64,000 nucleotides of DNA from Triplophysa rosa (GCF_024868665.1 NC_079901.1:6479769-6543768), one strand, 5' to 3'; positions 47,961-59,867 are shown, counted from the first letter of the stretch. Program-made: numbers and translations. The notes: generated by a model not told the origin, from the sequence alone.

Positions 47961-48297
47961 CTCTCTGTAATCCTCATATTAACCGCCGAGATGCCAAGGG
48001 GAAGTCGCCGCAGGAAGGGACAGTCCGCTGCACCACATGGAAGAACCGGCAGTCTTGTAGTTACTATCTTGTAGCAAAGTCTGTTGATCATAAGCGAAGG
48101 CTCCGAAGAACAAAAGGTGAATGAATGAGGCACGCCGTCTCCCTTTTATACCCGGATATCCGGGGGCGGAGTCCGGCATGCAAATTTAATTTGCCAATTT
48201 CATTGGCCTTTTCTAAGAAGTCGGAAGCGATTGGTTCTCAAGGACGAACCCCATCTGTCGGCTCGACACAATGTCGAGAGACCGACAGAAAGGGAAC

Positions 48298-50000
48298 ATG
48301 TTTTTTTTCTTGCTCCTTCAAATGATCTTGATTTTTTTCCATGGTTAACATGACATTGCACAATATCTTGAAATGTATATGTTAGATTTGGTTTAAAGGA
48401 ACAGCTCACCCGTAAAGATGTATGCATGTTGTCATTTTGTTCCACTGAATGTAAGGAAAACATCTAATGAATCTCTACATTCTCTAAATAAAAGTCATCA
48501 TAAATCAAGAGAAAATATGTCAAGCCTTTGGAGCCATACAACCTGTTTTTGTGCGAGTACAGACTGAAATGTAAATGATAAGCTTCTCTAATTAAGCTCT
48601 GAAATCTAATTCAACAACAATGGGACAGCAGTATGGTCGACTTCATGCAGTGCCTCGCGGACTGATCAGCGTATGACATGAAAGTACAGGGTATGACATC
48701 AGAGTCGTCAAGTCTGTCCCAAAAATGCACTCCCATGTGCCCTTGTGGACTCTGCACTTTCTGACGTCACCAAGTGTGGACTCAGAGGAGGTCAACAAGA
48801 CCGGAGTGTGCCATTTGGGACAGGGTCACTGTCACGTCTTCAGTGCAACACACGACAACTGTTTAGTGTTTAAAGATAGAAATGTTGAACATCCCATTGT
48901 ATTCACTGATGCAAACGACAAAATGCTGATTTAGATGAAATATGTGTAATTTACGTGATTCGTGTAATTTATAATTATCTGTCAATTCAGCATTTTATTT
49001 TGGGATAAGGTGAAGAATAATTGTGTGCATATTGTAAATTATTTGAATGGTTATCAAGTTAATACACTAAATTAAAAGAAGATTAAATCATCATCCAGGG
49101 CTGTGTGGCTTTAAAAGGGTGTCTATAGGTTGTGGTTAAAATAAAATAAAAAAATATTTGCAAATAAATGCGTTGAACAATAAATGCCACAACCTTTGTA
49201 TGGTCTGTGCTCAAAATTTAAAGTCATATATTTCATATGTTAAATCATATGTTTTGACAATCACAATACACTTGTAAGGAAAGGTTTATGTATTTTCGTT
49301 TTTATGACATTCCTACATCCCAAACACACCTACAACTAATAGAATTGGGTGCGTTAGATTTGATGTGTGTGTGCAAATACTCAAAAATTGACAATAGTCG
49401 ATTGTATTGGGGGCACAGGGGGACCCCCGAATACAATTCTGCTTAGGGCCCTGTAAAGGCTTGGGCCGGCCCTGGGGCGTCAGTGAATTGGACCAGCCTT
49501 TATAAAAATCACAGATGAGAGTTATTTCTTCAAGAGGTCAGTTAGATGGAACAGAGCCAGAAATCCCACAAATGTCTCCAACAGAGTTTTAGAAGAGATC
49601 TGAATGATACAAAAAGAAACAATTTTTGTTTCCTCTCATCTAATCTCCTAAACTATGAAAGCAATTTTTTTTATCTTTTATCTTTAACTTATAACCAATT
49701 TTCACTTTTAGGTGAACTATCCCTTTAATTCCTGCAACCATTGTTACTATCCCCAGGTCAGATAGTATTTGGGGATGTTGAGAAAACATACAGTAGGCTA
49801 CTGGGGTATTTAATAAAATGACAGGAGACCTAGTTATTTCTTGGGGGAAGATAAGCGCAGAGGCAGTCATGGGTGGTTTGAATGAATCCCGGTCACAGAG
49901 CTAAATTGAGGCTGATTCCACACTTTGATGAGACCACAGCGAGGTCAGCGTGCATATGTGTGTGTGCGTCCGAGAAAATGAAGGCAGGGAAGTGCGGTTG
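48298..50000. other. Noncoding stretch with MITE ends
   Basis: 48396-48470 (aaaggaacagctcacccgta) and 49695-49728 (aggtgaactatccctttaat) are terminal pieces of the foldback-type MITE family. 49385-49480 (gtattgggggcacagggg, gggccggccctgg) looks like worn transposon terminus. No gene seen. Confidence 0.45.
48714..48823. repeat. Short MITE, 110 bp, with CTGTCCCAAA ends
   Basis: Inverted ends ctgtcccaaaaatgcactcc (48714-48733) and ggagtgtgccatttgggaca (48803-48822). The overlapping 69-codon ORF has no support. Confidence 0.65.
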
Positions 50001-50017
50001 CTACGTGGCGTGGTCAC

Positions 50018-50080
50018 ATCCAGACAGAGGGCGGCACGTCTGTAATATGCGGTGAAAATGCTGATGAGCTGCATGAGGTC
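50018..50080 (-). CDS. Weak candidate 63-bp coding exon
   Basis: On the minus strand a long (tc)-rich tract and ccacagcag precede a protein-like reading, DLMQLISIFTAYYRRAALC followed by LD. A possible but weak donor GAT|gtgacc follows at 50017. If used, the exon is 63 bases, phase 0 to phase 0, which fits the phase-0 start of the 40.0-kb exon. The pyrimidine tract is itself a (GA/TC) microsatellite (50097-50128), so the acceptor may be accidental. No family recognised. Confidence 0.25.
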
Positions 50081-50096
50081 CTGCTGTGGCCGTACG

Positions 50097-50128
50097 GAGA
50101 GAGAGAGAGAGAGAGGGAGAGAGAGCGA
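50097..50128. repeat. (GA)n microsatellite
   Basis: About 32 bases of ga repeats with one gg interruption. Confidence 0.9.
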
Positions 50129-50129
50129 T

Positions 50130-51073
50130 GGAAATGTTGGGATGCTCACTCGCGGCGACCCCAGAGCAGAGACGTAATGGATCCACAGTGCTGGTGAGAG
50201 ATGACCATCGAAACCTCAGCCGATGCAGTGCAGGCATCTCATTTCCAGTCTCAAGTTCCCAAAGGGCCACATGAAAGATAATGCAGGTTTGTGTTGTTGT
50301 GGATGAAATTATTTCATGTGATGCCCTTCAACTGATGGTCAGGGTGGTAATTTTTACCCAAGGTGGCAGCGCCATTGATATCTTGGGATTTATTGGTAGC
50401 TGTGCTATTTATCTCCACCAGCAGTCTATGGGATGATGGGTTTTAAAGCGCTTCTATCAGGTTCCTTTTATCTTGTAATGTTGTGTAATAAGGCATGATG
50501 TTCCTTTGGCCGACCTACAGTATCAGATATGTAAGCCATTCTCAGACATATTTTATTGCCTCCATATGGAAGAATGTTTTCTGACATTCTACTGTAGTAT
50601 AAAGTGAAAGCATCAGTAATAATTTAAATCACAGTTTTTGATTTGAAATGTAAGGAGAAGGTGAGTTGGAACAAAGTACATGTTTGAGAGACGCATTCAG
50701 CATCATTGTTGTCTCAATTCCATTAGGTGTTGAAGAAAGCGTAAGAATACTTGAAGACAATTTGGTTCCTGTATACACATGTTAAGGTGTGGTTGAGATG
50801 CACCTGGCAGTAAAATACGTCTGTGACCACTCATGGTCGGATTTTGAGGGGAGAGTCTCTGATTTTAACCACATATCACTGTGTAAATATATTTATTGCA
50901 TTTTGATAAAGCACATAGAAAGACATTTATTTTTAATTTAATCTCAAGTGATGTGATGTTTTGGAGCAAATAACCACGACTACAACAATGAAGGAACGCT
51001 ATCTTTGGGATCACTGGGTTCAACAAACATTGACAGATAATCAAAATCCATTTATATTTAAAGGGATCACATA
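50130..51073. other. Noncoding stretch
   Basis: No gene or repeat that I can support. Confidence 0.45.
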
Positions 51074-51789
51074 TTAAGGAGTAACTATTACAATGTCCTT
51101 AAAATTACATTTCATGCAACGTGTAAAGTTGCTGTTTGTGAATGTAAGCAGTCTAGTATGCCTAGTTGTAAAGCCGAAAGTGAACGAGTAACAAAGTTAT
51201 TGGCCATTTCTCAATATGCGTTCTTCAGCGGTTCCAATGCTCAATAACACAAGAACAGAGAATGCATGAAAGTACCCGGATGTGTTCTCAATATCAAGGA
51301 TGCATGGAATGTAGCTTTGCGTGCGTTCCAGAAGTCCCAGAAGTCCCTGCGGCGCGTCCATCCAAGTTCGTTCCTCCAAGGCTGCCTCGCAAAACCGGTC
51401 TCTGCGAGGACACAAGTTCATTCTTTGCGTTCTAGGAATTGAGAAACGGCCATTGGCTTGGGAAAATAGAGTAGACTCTGAATCAAGCGAACGACTCGAC
51501 TGTTTTAGTAATTTCTCAGATTTGCGTCACTCCGTGTAATGCCCGCCTACATTCCATTTGCGACACTGTACGCGGTAGACCAATCACAGCAGACTAGACC
51601 ATCTGACCAATCAGATCAGAGTAGGCTGACAGAAAGGAAGGGATTAGACAGATGAATCGCCGAACGAATCATTTGAGAGTCAGTCAACAAGTTAGGTATT
51701 AATAATTGCCTATTGTTAGAAAATGAAAGTGCTTTTACACCGTGTATGTACGTAAACTTGTTGTTGGACACTCTATAAACCAAAGTAGG
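51074..51789. repeat. Dispersed repeat, copy split by a 250-bp insertion
   Basis: Same repeat as 37266-37709 (shared gagtaactattacaatgtcc and atgcccgcctacattccatt), but carrying an insertion at 51202-51451. Confidence 0.8.
51202..51451. mobile_element. Short inverted-repeat transposon, 250 bp, ATT duplication
   Basis: The ends ggccatttctcaat and attgagaaacggcc are inverted repeats with one mismatch in 14. ATT flanks both sides (51199-51201 and 51452-51454). Removing the insert and one ATT regenerates gttattggcttggga, exactly the sequence of the unoccupied copy near 37.38 kb. A 3-bp duplication suggests a PIF/Harbinger-type source; the family is inference. Confidence 0.75.
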
Positions 51790-53390
51790 ACCTAAAAAAT
51801 CATAAAATATTTATATATTGTCTCTCATTTTAAATTGAAGGTCTCTTCCCTTTCAACACTTCTGGTAAGGTAAAAGAACACCAACTTTGACACTACACAT
51901 TTGTTTTTGAGGACCTGCCAATTCCTATTTCCTACATACCTCCTGTGCAACATCTCACCATCCGTTCTCATGCATCTTTTGTCGCAGCCGTGACAGCCAG
52001 CCCTGGAAATCACCTCTAAAACACATAAATAATCAACAAATTGTTCCTAAAATCCCTGCTGCAGTAAAACTGCAATAAAGTCATACGGCCCTTTGAAGGA
52101 GGTCATTAAAACTTGACAGAATGATAAATCCTTCTTCAGTAAAATTGGTGTAGGTAAAATACAACCTTTCAATTATTGAGAATCCTTTCCTAAGGGATGT
52201 CTTGTGCTAATCATCGCGACAGTCATTTTCCATCGTGATCAATCATCTTCTTACCTGCAGGCAGGTGCTACTTTGTTTTTGCTTTACAAGACAAGACATA
52301 CTTCATTTTAAAGGCTTGCACATAGAGGTGAATATCAAGAACGTGACAGCATTACAGGACAAACGTACTGTATGTAGACACCAACAGTCTGGCCTTTATC
52401 AGTTCTGCTAACAAGGGTTAACATCTCGGCCATTAACGTGTGATTACGACCAATACAACAACACTAATGAAAATAAATTAGCAAGCAAATAAAATTAGAG
52501 GCTGATAATGGATGAGAGGGCTCTTGAGTGAATGTAGTCTATGAGGCATGGCCTTAACAATGACCCCAGGCAGATCCTGATCTTACACGTAGCTGCAGTA
52601 CTGTGAGTGTCATTCTTTCTGGTGAAAGTACAAATTTCCTGCATGTCCTTTTAAAGGGACAGTTCACCCCAAAAATGTAAATTCTGTTGTGACATTAAAA
52701 ATTATGTTATTAAATAAAAAAAGATGAAAAATCCAACATCCATATTTTTGGTAAATGTAATATAAATATTTCAGTTACTTTTGTTACTAACATTTACTCA
52801 ATTTTAACAATATATTTCATTGATTTCACAGCTTTAAAATTTACCATATTTTTTTGAGTGTAAATTGTTTACCACAATAACCTTTTAGAGTGCAGTATTC
52901 AGAATAACAGTTAAACTTTTTAGAATGCAGTATTCAGAATAAAACTGATAATAATAATAAGAAGAAGGATGATGATGATGATTATTATTATGTTATTCAA
53001 TGAACAACTTTTTAAAATGTTTTAAGCATCAAAGTATATTTTGGGGTCACTAAGTAGGCATTGTGCTGTGTGCTATAGTCCATGTGTAGTTGTATGTGTT
53101 GCGGTGGTTATGTCTGGACTTCCAGTCGTGGTGAGATGGCTCAGTGCACATGGACACAGTGATGAATGAGAGAGATGCATTGTGGGAGGCTATAAATCAA
53201 TATCTCCCTCTCTCTCTTCCTCTCTGTCTTGTTGGAGGAGAGCAGTCAGATGAAAATCTCATGGCTAAACGGACACTGGAAGAACAGCCCACACCCAGGA
53301 CAACGTTCACTTTCTGTTCTTACTCCCCCCCTCTCTCTCTCTCAGTCTAACGTACTTCAGAAAATCAGTTTATGCTCCTCTACCTCTTCC
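51790..53390. other. Unique noncoding stretch, candidate conserved region
   Basis: No gene supported. 52040-52640 is low in repeat character with balanced composition and homeodomain-type words (taatga, caataaa, ggtcattaaa); candidate conserved noncoding element. 52653-52690 is a foldback-MITE end (ttaaagggacagttcacccc). Confidence 0.35.
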
Positions 53391-53392
53391 CT

Positions 53393-53690
53393 TAAAGGAA
53401 CAGTTCACCTCTTAAAGACAAATCTGTCATCATTTGTTCAACTTGATGTGGCTCCGTATGACTTTCTTCTACGGAAACAAAAAGCGTATTTTGTGGGACA
53501 GCTTGAAGAATTCTTTGGGCACTCTATTATTATGAAAGTAAATGTACTGGGGCTACTTTCATGGTGTTTGATAACCTTGGTCCCCATTCACTTATATTTT
53601 AAGAATAAAAGCAGACAGATATTCTTTAAAAAAATCCCTTTTTCGGTTAATGAATGAGAGAACATCATACAGGTTTGGAAGAAATAATAG
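53393..53690. repeat. MITE remnant, foldback family
   Basis: It starts ttaaaggaacagttcacctc and ends near catcatacaggtttggaaga; the middle (ggtccccattcacttatatt) is typical of the family. The overlapping 142-codon ORF is not considered real. Confidence 0.6.
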
Positions 53691-53699
53691 TAACATTTT

Positions 53700-54970
53700 T
53701 TTTATAACATGTATATATCAATATCACCAATAATTGTAAAATACTTCTAAAGAAAAGACTCAAGTCAACAATTTATAGATAGGCCAACGGGATTGTGCGA
53801 TCTCACAAGTAAGTGAAAGTGAAAGTATGTGAAAAACGATCTTTTTAAAACAGAAATGTTGTCCTCAATACATGCTCTGCCAATTTACGCTGTAAATATT
53901 TATTTAATATTTATTTCTTACTAGTGCAATTAAATGTCTGAATGTGTATTTATTTTTCAATAAAACATTCAAATATGTGTGCCAAATAGTATTTACACGT
54001 TTTCAACAACTAATTCATTATTATAATTATTCATCTTAAATATCTTAATAATTATAAATAAATTCTACTCCTTAACCTCAAAAAACGCATTTTTCTCCCT
54101 TTGCCTCACATTATATATACTGTCAGCTCTCAGACTGTTTTTGACAAATTGAAAGTGCATTATGACAGCCATCAAGAAGCAAATTGCAGCTGTTGTACCT
54201 GGAGGTCGCAAACAGTGAAGTCTTGATCTGCATTTTTACCACACTTCAAGAAAACAAAGCACTCAAATGAACTCAGTCGGTCGGGGTCTCCTGCACACAG
54301 AACTTCACCTCTAAATACATCAGTCAGACAGCATGAATCATTCATTTATTGCTTTGAACCTCATTTCTTTCCCACTGTGTTGTCTCTCGACCTGTTGAAA
54401 AGCTAAGCTCCCACTTTGTCTACATCTGTATTTCCAGAGGGAATATTGGCATTGAAATGGCCTAATAAGCTAATAACACAGTATGTGTGCATGTGTGTGC
54501 AATGGAGATCTATACTAATCGTCAACAGGACCCCCGGAATCCTTTTCAAAATCACATCGAGTCTTGTTCTGTTTTTCTCAATGTGTCTGCTTCTATTAGA
54601 GCTGTAACATCTGCCTTACCACTGAAAAATATACCCGGATTGCCTCTCGCGGTAGTGCTAAATAAGAAATGAGATCTTGAAAGAGAATTTTATTTCAAAT
54701 TAACTCTAGTATCTGATTTGCCTTATTTAATTTTGATTGGATCTTTTGATTTGATTCTTAAAGCTTTAAAAGAGTGAAATGGTCTTATTTTTATCTCACA
54801 GCTAAAGACAGATGGTAGTGAAATGCTTGAGACTGTTCTTGTGGTGCCATCAGCTACTTGTCGGAAGGTTTTTTTTTTTGCTCTAGAGTCATAATTCACA
54901 GGACATTTACTGTTCTGGTGAATGGTTGAAAAAATCGAACTGGTCATAAGCAAAGATAACAGCCAGAAAG
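53700..54970. other. AT-rich noncoding stretch
   Basis: Nothing recognised apart from simple AT-rich sequence. Confidence 0.45.
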
Positions 54971-54971
54971 G

Positions 54972-55240
54972 CCTGTCAAACGATTAATCTAATCGTTTGC
55001 AAAATAAAAGTTTTTGTTTACATAAAATATTTGTGTGTGTACTGTATATAATATTATGAATATATACATATACATACATCTATATATTTAAGAAATATTT
55101 ACATTTTTATATACATTTTTATAGTTATATATATATATATTAGGGCTGTCAAACGATTAATCGTGATTAATCGCATCCTGATTAAAGTTTGTGTTTACGT
55201 AATATATAACTGTGTACTGTGCATAATAATTTTGTTATTT
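54972..55240. repeat. Two head-to-tail copies of a gattaatcg repeat
   Basis: tgtcaaacgattaatctaat (54976) and ctgtcaaacgattaatcgtg (55147) begin two direct copies, each followed by ataaaagtttttgtttacat-type sequence. AT-rich microsatellite lies between. A third copy lies at 60615-60830. Confidence 0.65.
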
Positions 55241-55633
55241 GACCCCTGACGAATGCCGCAGAGGAGGCGGGCCTGGTGGGACCGTCTAGTGCCCATGCTG
55301 CCTACTGGGTTCGTAGATGGCTCGTTGATTCCGTCACGCCTGGCGTGGCTGAAGAACCCAAGCGCAGGCAGCGGCAGCGACGGGGTTAACAAATACTTTA
55401 TTTAACAAAAAACACAAAACAAAACCCTCGATGGGGGGGAAACAACACTATAACAAAAGACTATTAAAAGGATAAACAAAAACTTCCCACAATGGGGCAG
55501 AACGAGAACTAAAAATAATCAAAAAAACTCAAACTTACTAACACGGGCAAGACAAGGCAGGAACTCGAGGAACAAGCACACGAAAAACATCAGCACATAC
55601 AATCAACGAGCACAGGACAATGAAACACGAGGG

Positions 55634-58633
55634 CAGTGGAGGCTGGTGCTAAAATATTTGGGGGGGGCGCAAACAAACTGAAAATCCAACTGTCAGTAAT
55701 GTAGGACTTTAAATAGCCATTAATCAGGTGACGTATCATTATTACAGTCAATGTTAATACATGCAAATAAATGTACTATGAATCAATGAATTTGAATTGA
55801 ATGTGTTCAAACCTGTCTGCTTGCAGCAAGGTGGCACAAACGAGGTGGCTTGTGAAGCAGAACCGTTCCATGGTGTGTTGGAGTATGGTGTCACAGACCT
55901 ACAGAGTGAAGGACAAAAACAAAAGTGATGTAGTGATGACAAAATGTCAATTTCAAGTGCAACATTTAAAATGATCAGTTTTAAGTTATAGAGAGACGGA
56001 GACCAGTTTCAGTGTTTGAATCCCTGATTTATCCAAACTTCATACATATGGACTAGACAAACATGCCAAGTTTCATGAACTTCTGATGCTTAGGGCGCTA
56101 ATAGCATTTTTTTATTATCAGCCATTTTCATATCAATCAGATAAAGTGGGCACACCACTAGAGGAAACCTAAGAATAACAAATCTATTTAGATCACAATT
56201 TAAAGACTATGAAAATGGTTAAATAGATTGAGTCGTAGTAAAATTTGCATTGCAAATAAATGTAGTATAGTTTCATAAAGTTTAATAAAGCCCAATATCA
56301 AAGGATCTACTCTTTACTACAATATTTAAGCAAAAAATTTATAAACTCAAAGACATGAGAACACATTTAGTACCCAAAGAGGGTAAATGAAACCATGCCG
56401 TTTAACTTGTTGTTAATATTTACTTTCCTTTTGATAGCTTCCTTTGATAGCTTTTCTATGAAAAACTGCAGAGTAACAAGGACCACAATAAACTTACCTC
56501 TGTTGCAATCCGTTCATGGACCTCTGGACTAATCAACCGCCGCCTCTTTGGTTGAGAAGCTCCTTCACTGCTTTGGTTAACCAGAGAATGGAGAGAATTT
56601 CTGCAAAGGATTAAGAAAATGTATGACTAATAACAATAATAATGATAACAAATTCAAAAGAAGGAATACAGCTGCTACCTGATCTTCTGTATGTCCTGCT
56701 GGAACTGCTGGATGCTCCCCTTAATGTGGACTGAATCTATGTCCTTCTTCTGGAGTTTGGCATAGAGGATGTTCACGTGTGGCATGATGTTGTGGAAAAG
56801 TTGCAGAAAAAAATTAAAATCCTGATCCTCCAGCAGCATGGCAAAGCCTCCTACCTCTCTGGTGGTAACAGGGTCAAAGTCACCTGAGTCTCGAATAGTT
56901 TCAAAACAGCGAATGAGACCCTCTCTGTGCTCAAACACTGTATTGATGGCACGGCTGTGGAAGTTCGAATCTAACACTGCTTGATGTTGGTAGTCTATGG
57001 GCAACTACTTTATCAAGAACATCTGTGCGCTTGGGTGATCTTGAAAAAAAGCTGGCAAATCCTCCAAGGTTAGAAAAAAAAATTCTAACTTTGGGTATGT
57101 GAGAAGTGGCCTTTTGCATTATAAGATTGAGCTGATGAGCATAGCAGTGGATGTAATGGGCATTTGGGTACACATCTTGAATCTTCCTTTGAACACCTGC
57201 AGTGGCACCTCTCATCACGCTGGCTCCATCATACACTTGGGAGATGAGTTTACTCTTCTGATTCTCTGGAAGGATGGACTCTTTTAGTGCTGTAGCGATG
57301 GAATCAGCTGTAGTTGAATGCAGATGAATAAAAGCAAAAAACCTCTCCTGTACGTTGCTTTTGCCATCAATGTAGCGCAGCACAAGCACAAGTTGGCACT
57401 GTGTGGCAATATCGGTGGTCTCGTCAGCCTGGATTGATAGAAAATCGCTGTTTTGTGCTTCTTGGATTATGTGTTCCCTCATAACAGACAACATACAGTC
57501 CAACAGCTCGTTCTGCACGGTTTTTGAAGTTCCCTTAAACACAGAGGCATTCTCGAGGTGCTCTTTCAAAACTCCATCAAGAGAAGCAACAAAGTCAACC
57601 AAGCCACGGAATATCCCGGGGTTATCTGAGCTCTCGCTCTCATTGAGGCCACGCAAAGCCAGCTCAAATGCGCCACAAAATTTTACACAGTCTATTATTC
57701 TAGACAGGATGTGTCGATTTTTTGTGACCTCTTCATTGTGCCAATCCTGTAGCCTTCATCTAGCTGTTCAGCAATGCTAAGCTTCCCAAAAAACTGGAGC
57801 CTCATGGCGTTGTCAAGATGGCTGCGGTAACTTTCATGTCTCTTGCACTTATCAGAGAGATGTTTTAAATCGCAAACCCCTGTTGTTGTCCACAACGTTT
57901 CGGTGCCAAGACTTTGAAACAGCAAACAGGGAAAACAATAAAAGGCATGACTTACATCGCATCCAGCTAGCCAACTCTGTTTTCCATAAGAAGTGCCGGA
58001 AAAGCACCGAGTGTAAGATCGACCGCGATCACTTGACTGCTGCTGAATTTGCAAGTTGGGTCGATCTGGTCCAAGCTCCTTGATCCGTATATTTTCTTCA
58101 TCAGAACGCCTTTGGAATGGGTATTCTTGTAAAGATAAAACCGAATTTTCTTTCATCTCGAGATAATTTCGCTTGCTTCCACGTTAATCAGTACCTGTCA
58201 GTCAAATGACAATCTGCTGAGTGGTAATGAGAGGCGTTAAGAACGGTCCAGTCACATGAGGCCAAAAATATAAAAACAATATTGATTCGCTTACAACAAA
58301 AGTGGGAGGGTTTGGGGCGCAGAGTGCTGCGCTCAAGGACGATTTGAAACAAGCCAATTAGAGCTCAGCCTCAAATCACATGCTTTTCAAAAATGTTCGT
58401 GCCTACATACACACTCGTTTGTCCGGCGCCCCGCACGCACGTATGAACAAAATACAATTTTGATTTTTTGATTTTTTAATAAATGATAATATGACTAACG
58501 GTGGAATAGTACGACTAAATTATTTTATTACGTTATTAATTTGCAATATATATTAAACTTATTGTTGGCATATTAAAGTAGCTTTCTTCTCTGGCTAACT
58601 TTAAGGGGGCCCCCTATTGACCAGCCGCCACTG
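55634..58633 (-). mobile_element. hAT transposon, 3000 bp, with transposase relic
   Basis: The inverted termini cagtggaggctggt and, at the other end, accagccgccactg fit hAT-type ends. The 8-bp flanking duplication is cacgaggg (55626-55633) and catgaggg (58634-58641), one mismatch. It lies wholly inside an LTR, so it is younger than that LTR. The transposase gene is on the minus strand, split by introns and frame-broken, and lacks the C-terminal part. Confidence 0.88.
55813..58156 (-). pseudogene. hAT transposase relic (ZMYM1-like, TTF zinc finger/DUF4371), three exons
   Basis: Exon 1 (56679-58156) carries a zinc-binding TTF-type N-terminal region (HAFYCFPCLLF, then LKHLSDKCKRHESYRSHLDN). A DUF4371/hAT core follows: FLSIQADETTDIATQCQLVL with the expected catalytic Asp, VYDGASVMRG, and HYIHCYAHQLNLIMQKA. 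It ends at donor ATCAG|gtagcag. Exon 2 (56498-56600) and exon 3 (55813-55898, VCDTILQHTMERFCFTSHL) have matching acceptors and donors. Two frameshifts, near 57680 and 57000, break exon 1. The C-terminal hAT dimerisation domain with the last catalytic residue is absent before the element end at 55634. The family resembles zinc finger MYM-type protein 1-like proteins of vertebrates. Confidence 0.82.
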
Positions 58634-58876
58634 CATGAGGGCATTATATAGGTAGACAAACAAAGGATAATAATGAGGGACAGGTGAGGGTAATGGGACA
58701 CGAGTGGAAAGCTATACAAGGAACGAGAGGGGCGGGGCCAATGACAAGACACGCGAAAACACATGGAATGTCTAAAGATAAAAATCCCATGGCTTTCTCA
58801 CACTAAACCAAAGGCTTTGTCACGACTCTGCCACAAGACCAAGAAAACCATGACAAGATAAGGCAGAGTCGTGACA

Positions 58877-59606
58877 CAGAAATAGGAACTGATTGATTGC
58901 AGTTGCATCATGTCACGCAGCATGCTAGTCGTTAGGTTCGGACACACTTTAAGTACTGCCTCTAAATCTATAAATATTCATCAGTTCTCAATTGAACACA
59001 AAGAAGGTATTTATGAATGACCCCCTACAGCACAGAAATCTATGCTCTCTGTGCCTCTGTTTCACTCTGATCTGATCTCCCCTCACTGAGTTGTAGGTAA
59101 AATCCCCCCGGTTCGACTGCGGCCAGCCAGGAAAAAAGCCTTCTAAGTGCTGCCACATGCTTGTCTGCTCAGTGGCTCTAATTTACCCTGACAGCACGTA
59201 CAAGCTCAGACTGAACTTTAGATAAAATCCACATAACCCAAGGAGCGACTTTAATTGAAGGAGATGAAGGAGATCACTTTCCACCGCCTTGTCACTCCAT
59301 GGCGTAATCGAGGCCATTTATCAAAAACTGTTTACATGGATACACTCTCACCTGGACAGGGAGAGTGGCAGAGGTGTGATTTTACCACCTGATACATCTC
59401 AGGGCAAGACTAAATGTTACTCCGCGAGGAGTATCACTACACTGCCTTTGTTTACAGGTTACAAGAACTTTTACAGTTATGCATTTGGCAGATGCTTTCA
59501 CACAAAGTAAATGAGAGTGGCGAGCTGTGTCACTCCAGGACTCATCCAGAATGGCGTCAAGAGTTGTAGCAGAGCACCAAATGCCAGCGATGGTGTTTGT
59601 TCATTT
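58877..59606. other. Unique noncoding stretch
   Basis: No gene supported. 59040-59360 has balanced composition and could be conserved noncoding sequence. Confidence 0.35.
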
Positions 59607-59867
59607 GGTCACTCTTTATTTTAAAGTCCAGTTCTCTCTATTAACAAACGATTAATTATGACTTTTGCCTCAATAAACTCCTAATTTGGTTAGTATGATA
59701 GTTGTTAGGTTTAGGTATTGGGTAGGATTACGGATGTAGAATATGGTCGTGCAGAATAGGCCCTATGTGCTTTATAAGTGCTAATAAACAGCCAATAATC
59801 TAATAATATGCATGCTATAAGGCAACTTGTTAACAGTGAGGATTGGTCCCTATACTAAAGTGTTACC
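59607..59867. repeat. MITE with GGTAACACTTTA-type ends
   Basis: The left end ggtcactctttattttaaag and the right end atactaaagtgttacc are inverted partners. The interior (ggtttaggtattgggtagga, ctttataagtgctaataaac) is a very common fish MITE. Confidence 0.75.

Larger units (their letters stand above)
45028..48297 (-). mobile_element. DIRS-type retrotransposon, copy 2, internally deleted
   Basis: Minus-strand element of the same family as copy 1. From its 5' end: terminus at 48297, TATA-like gggtataaaaggg near 48150, gag relic, RT relic, then the 3' untranslated part, internal complementary region (45306-45408) and right terminus (45028). A deletion joins the RT end directly to the 3' untranslated part near 45685, removing RNase H and recombinase. 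Frameshifts occur in gag and RT. Confidence 0.85.
55332..58876 (-). mobile_element. LTR of the same family as 3267-6696, split by a hAT element
   Basis: The ends cgtcacgcc (55332) and gtcgtgaca (58876) and long shared stretches (gcaggcagcgg, ggggttaac, gaacgagaggggcggggcca, acatggaatgtctaaagata) match the first LTR in the same orientation. About 70 bases beyond its 3' end (55250-55330) could be the start of an internal region, which would make this a 5' LTR with a truncated body. No matching flanking duplication was found. A hAT element occupies 55634-58633. Confidence 0.7.

Noticed and set aside
47417..48074. Plus-strand ORFs of 177 and 181 codons in DIRS copy 2
   Set aside because: They are antisense to the gag relic and show no protein features of their own.
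45028..48297. LTR retrotransposon reading of the DIRS copies
   Set aside because: Termini are inverted, not direct, no integrase is present, and the sister copy has a tyrosine recombinase.
52258..52330. Minus-strand exon ending at CTGCAG|gtaagaag (52257)
   Set aside because: The donor is good, but no pyrimidine-rich acceptor or open protein-like reading lies upstream.
59354..59400. Minus-strand exon ending at GTCCAG|gtgagagt
   Set aside because: A 46-base frame is possible but the acceptor is weak and the peptide is not protein-like.
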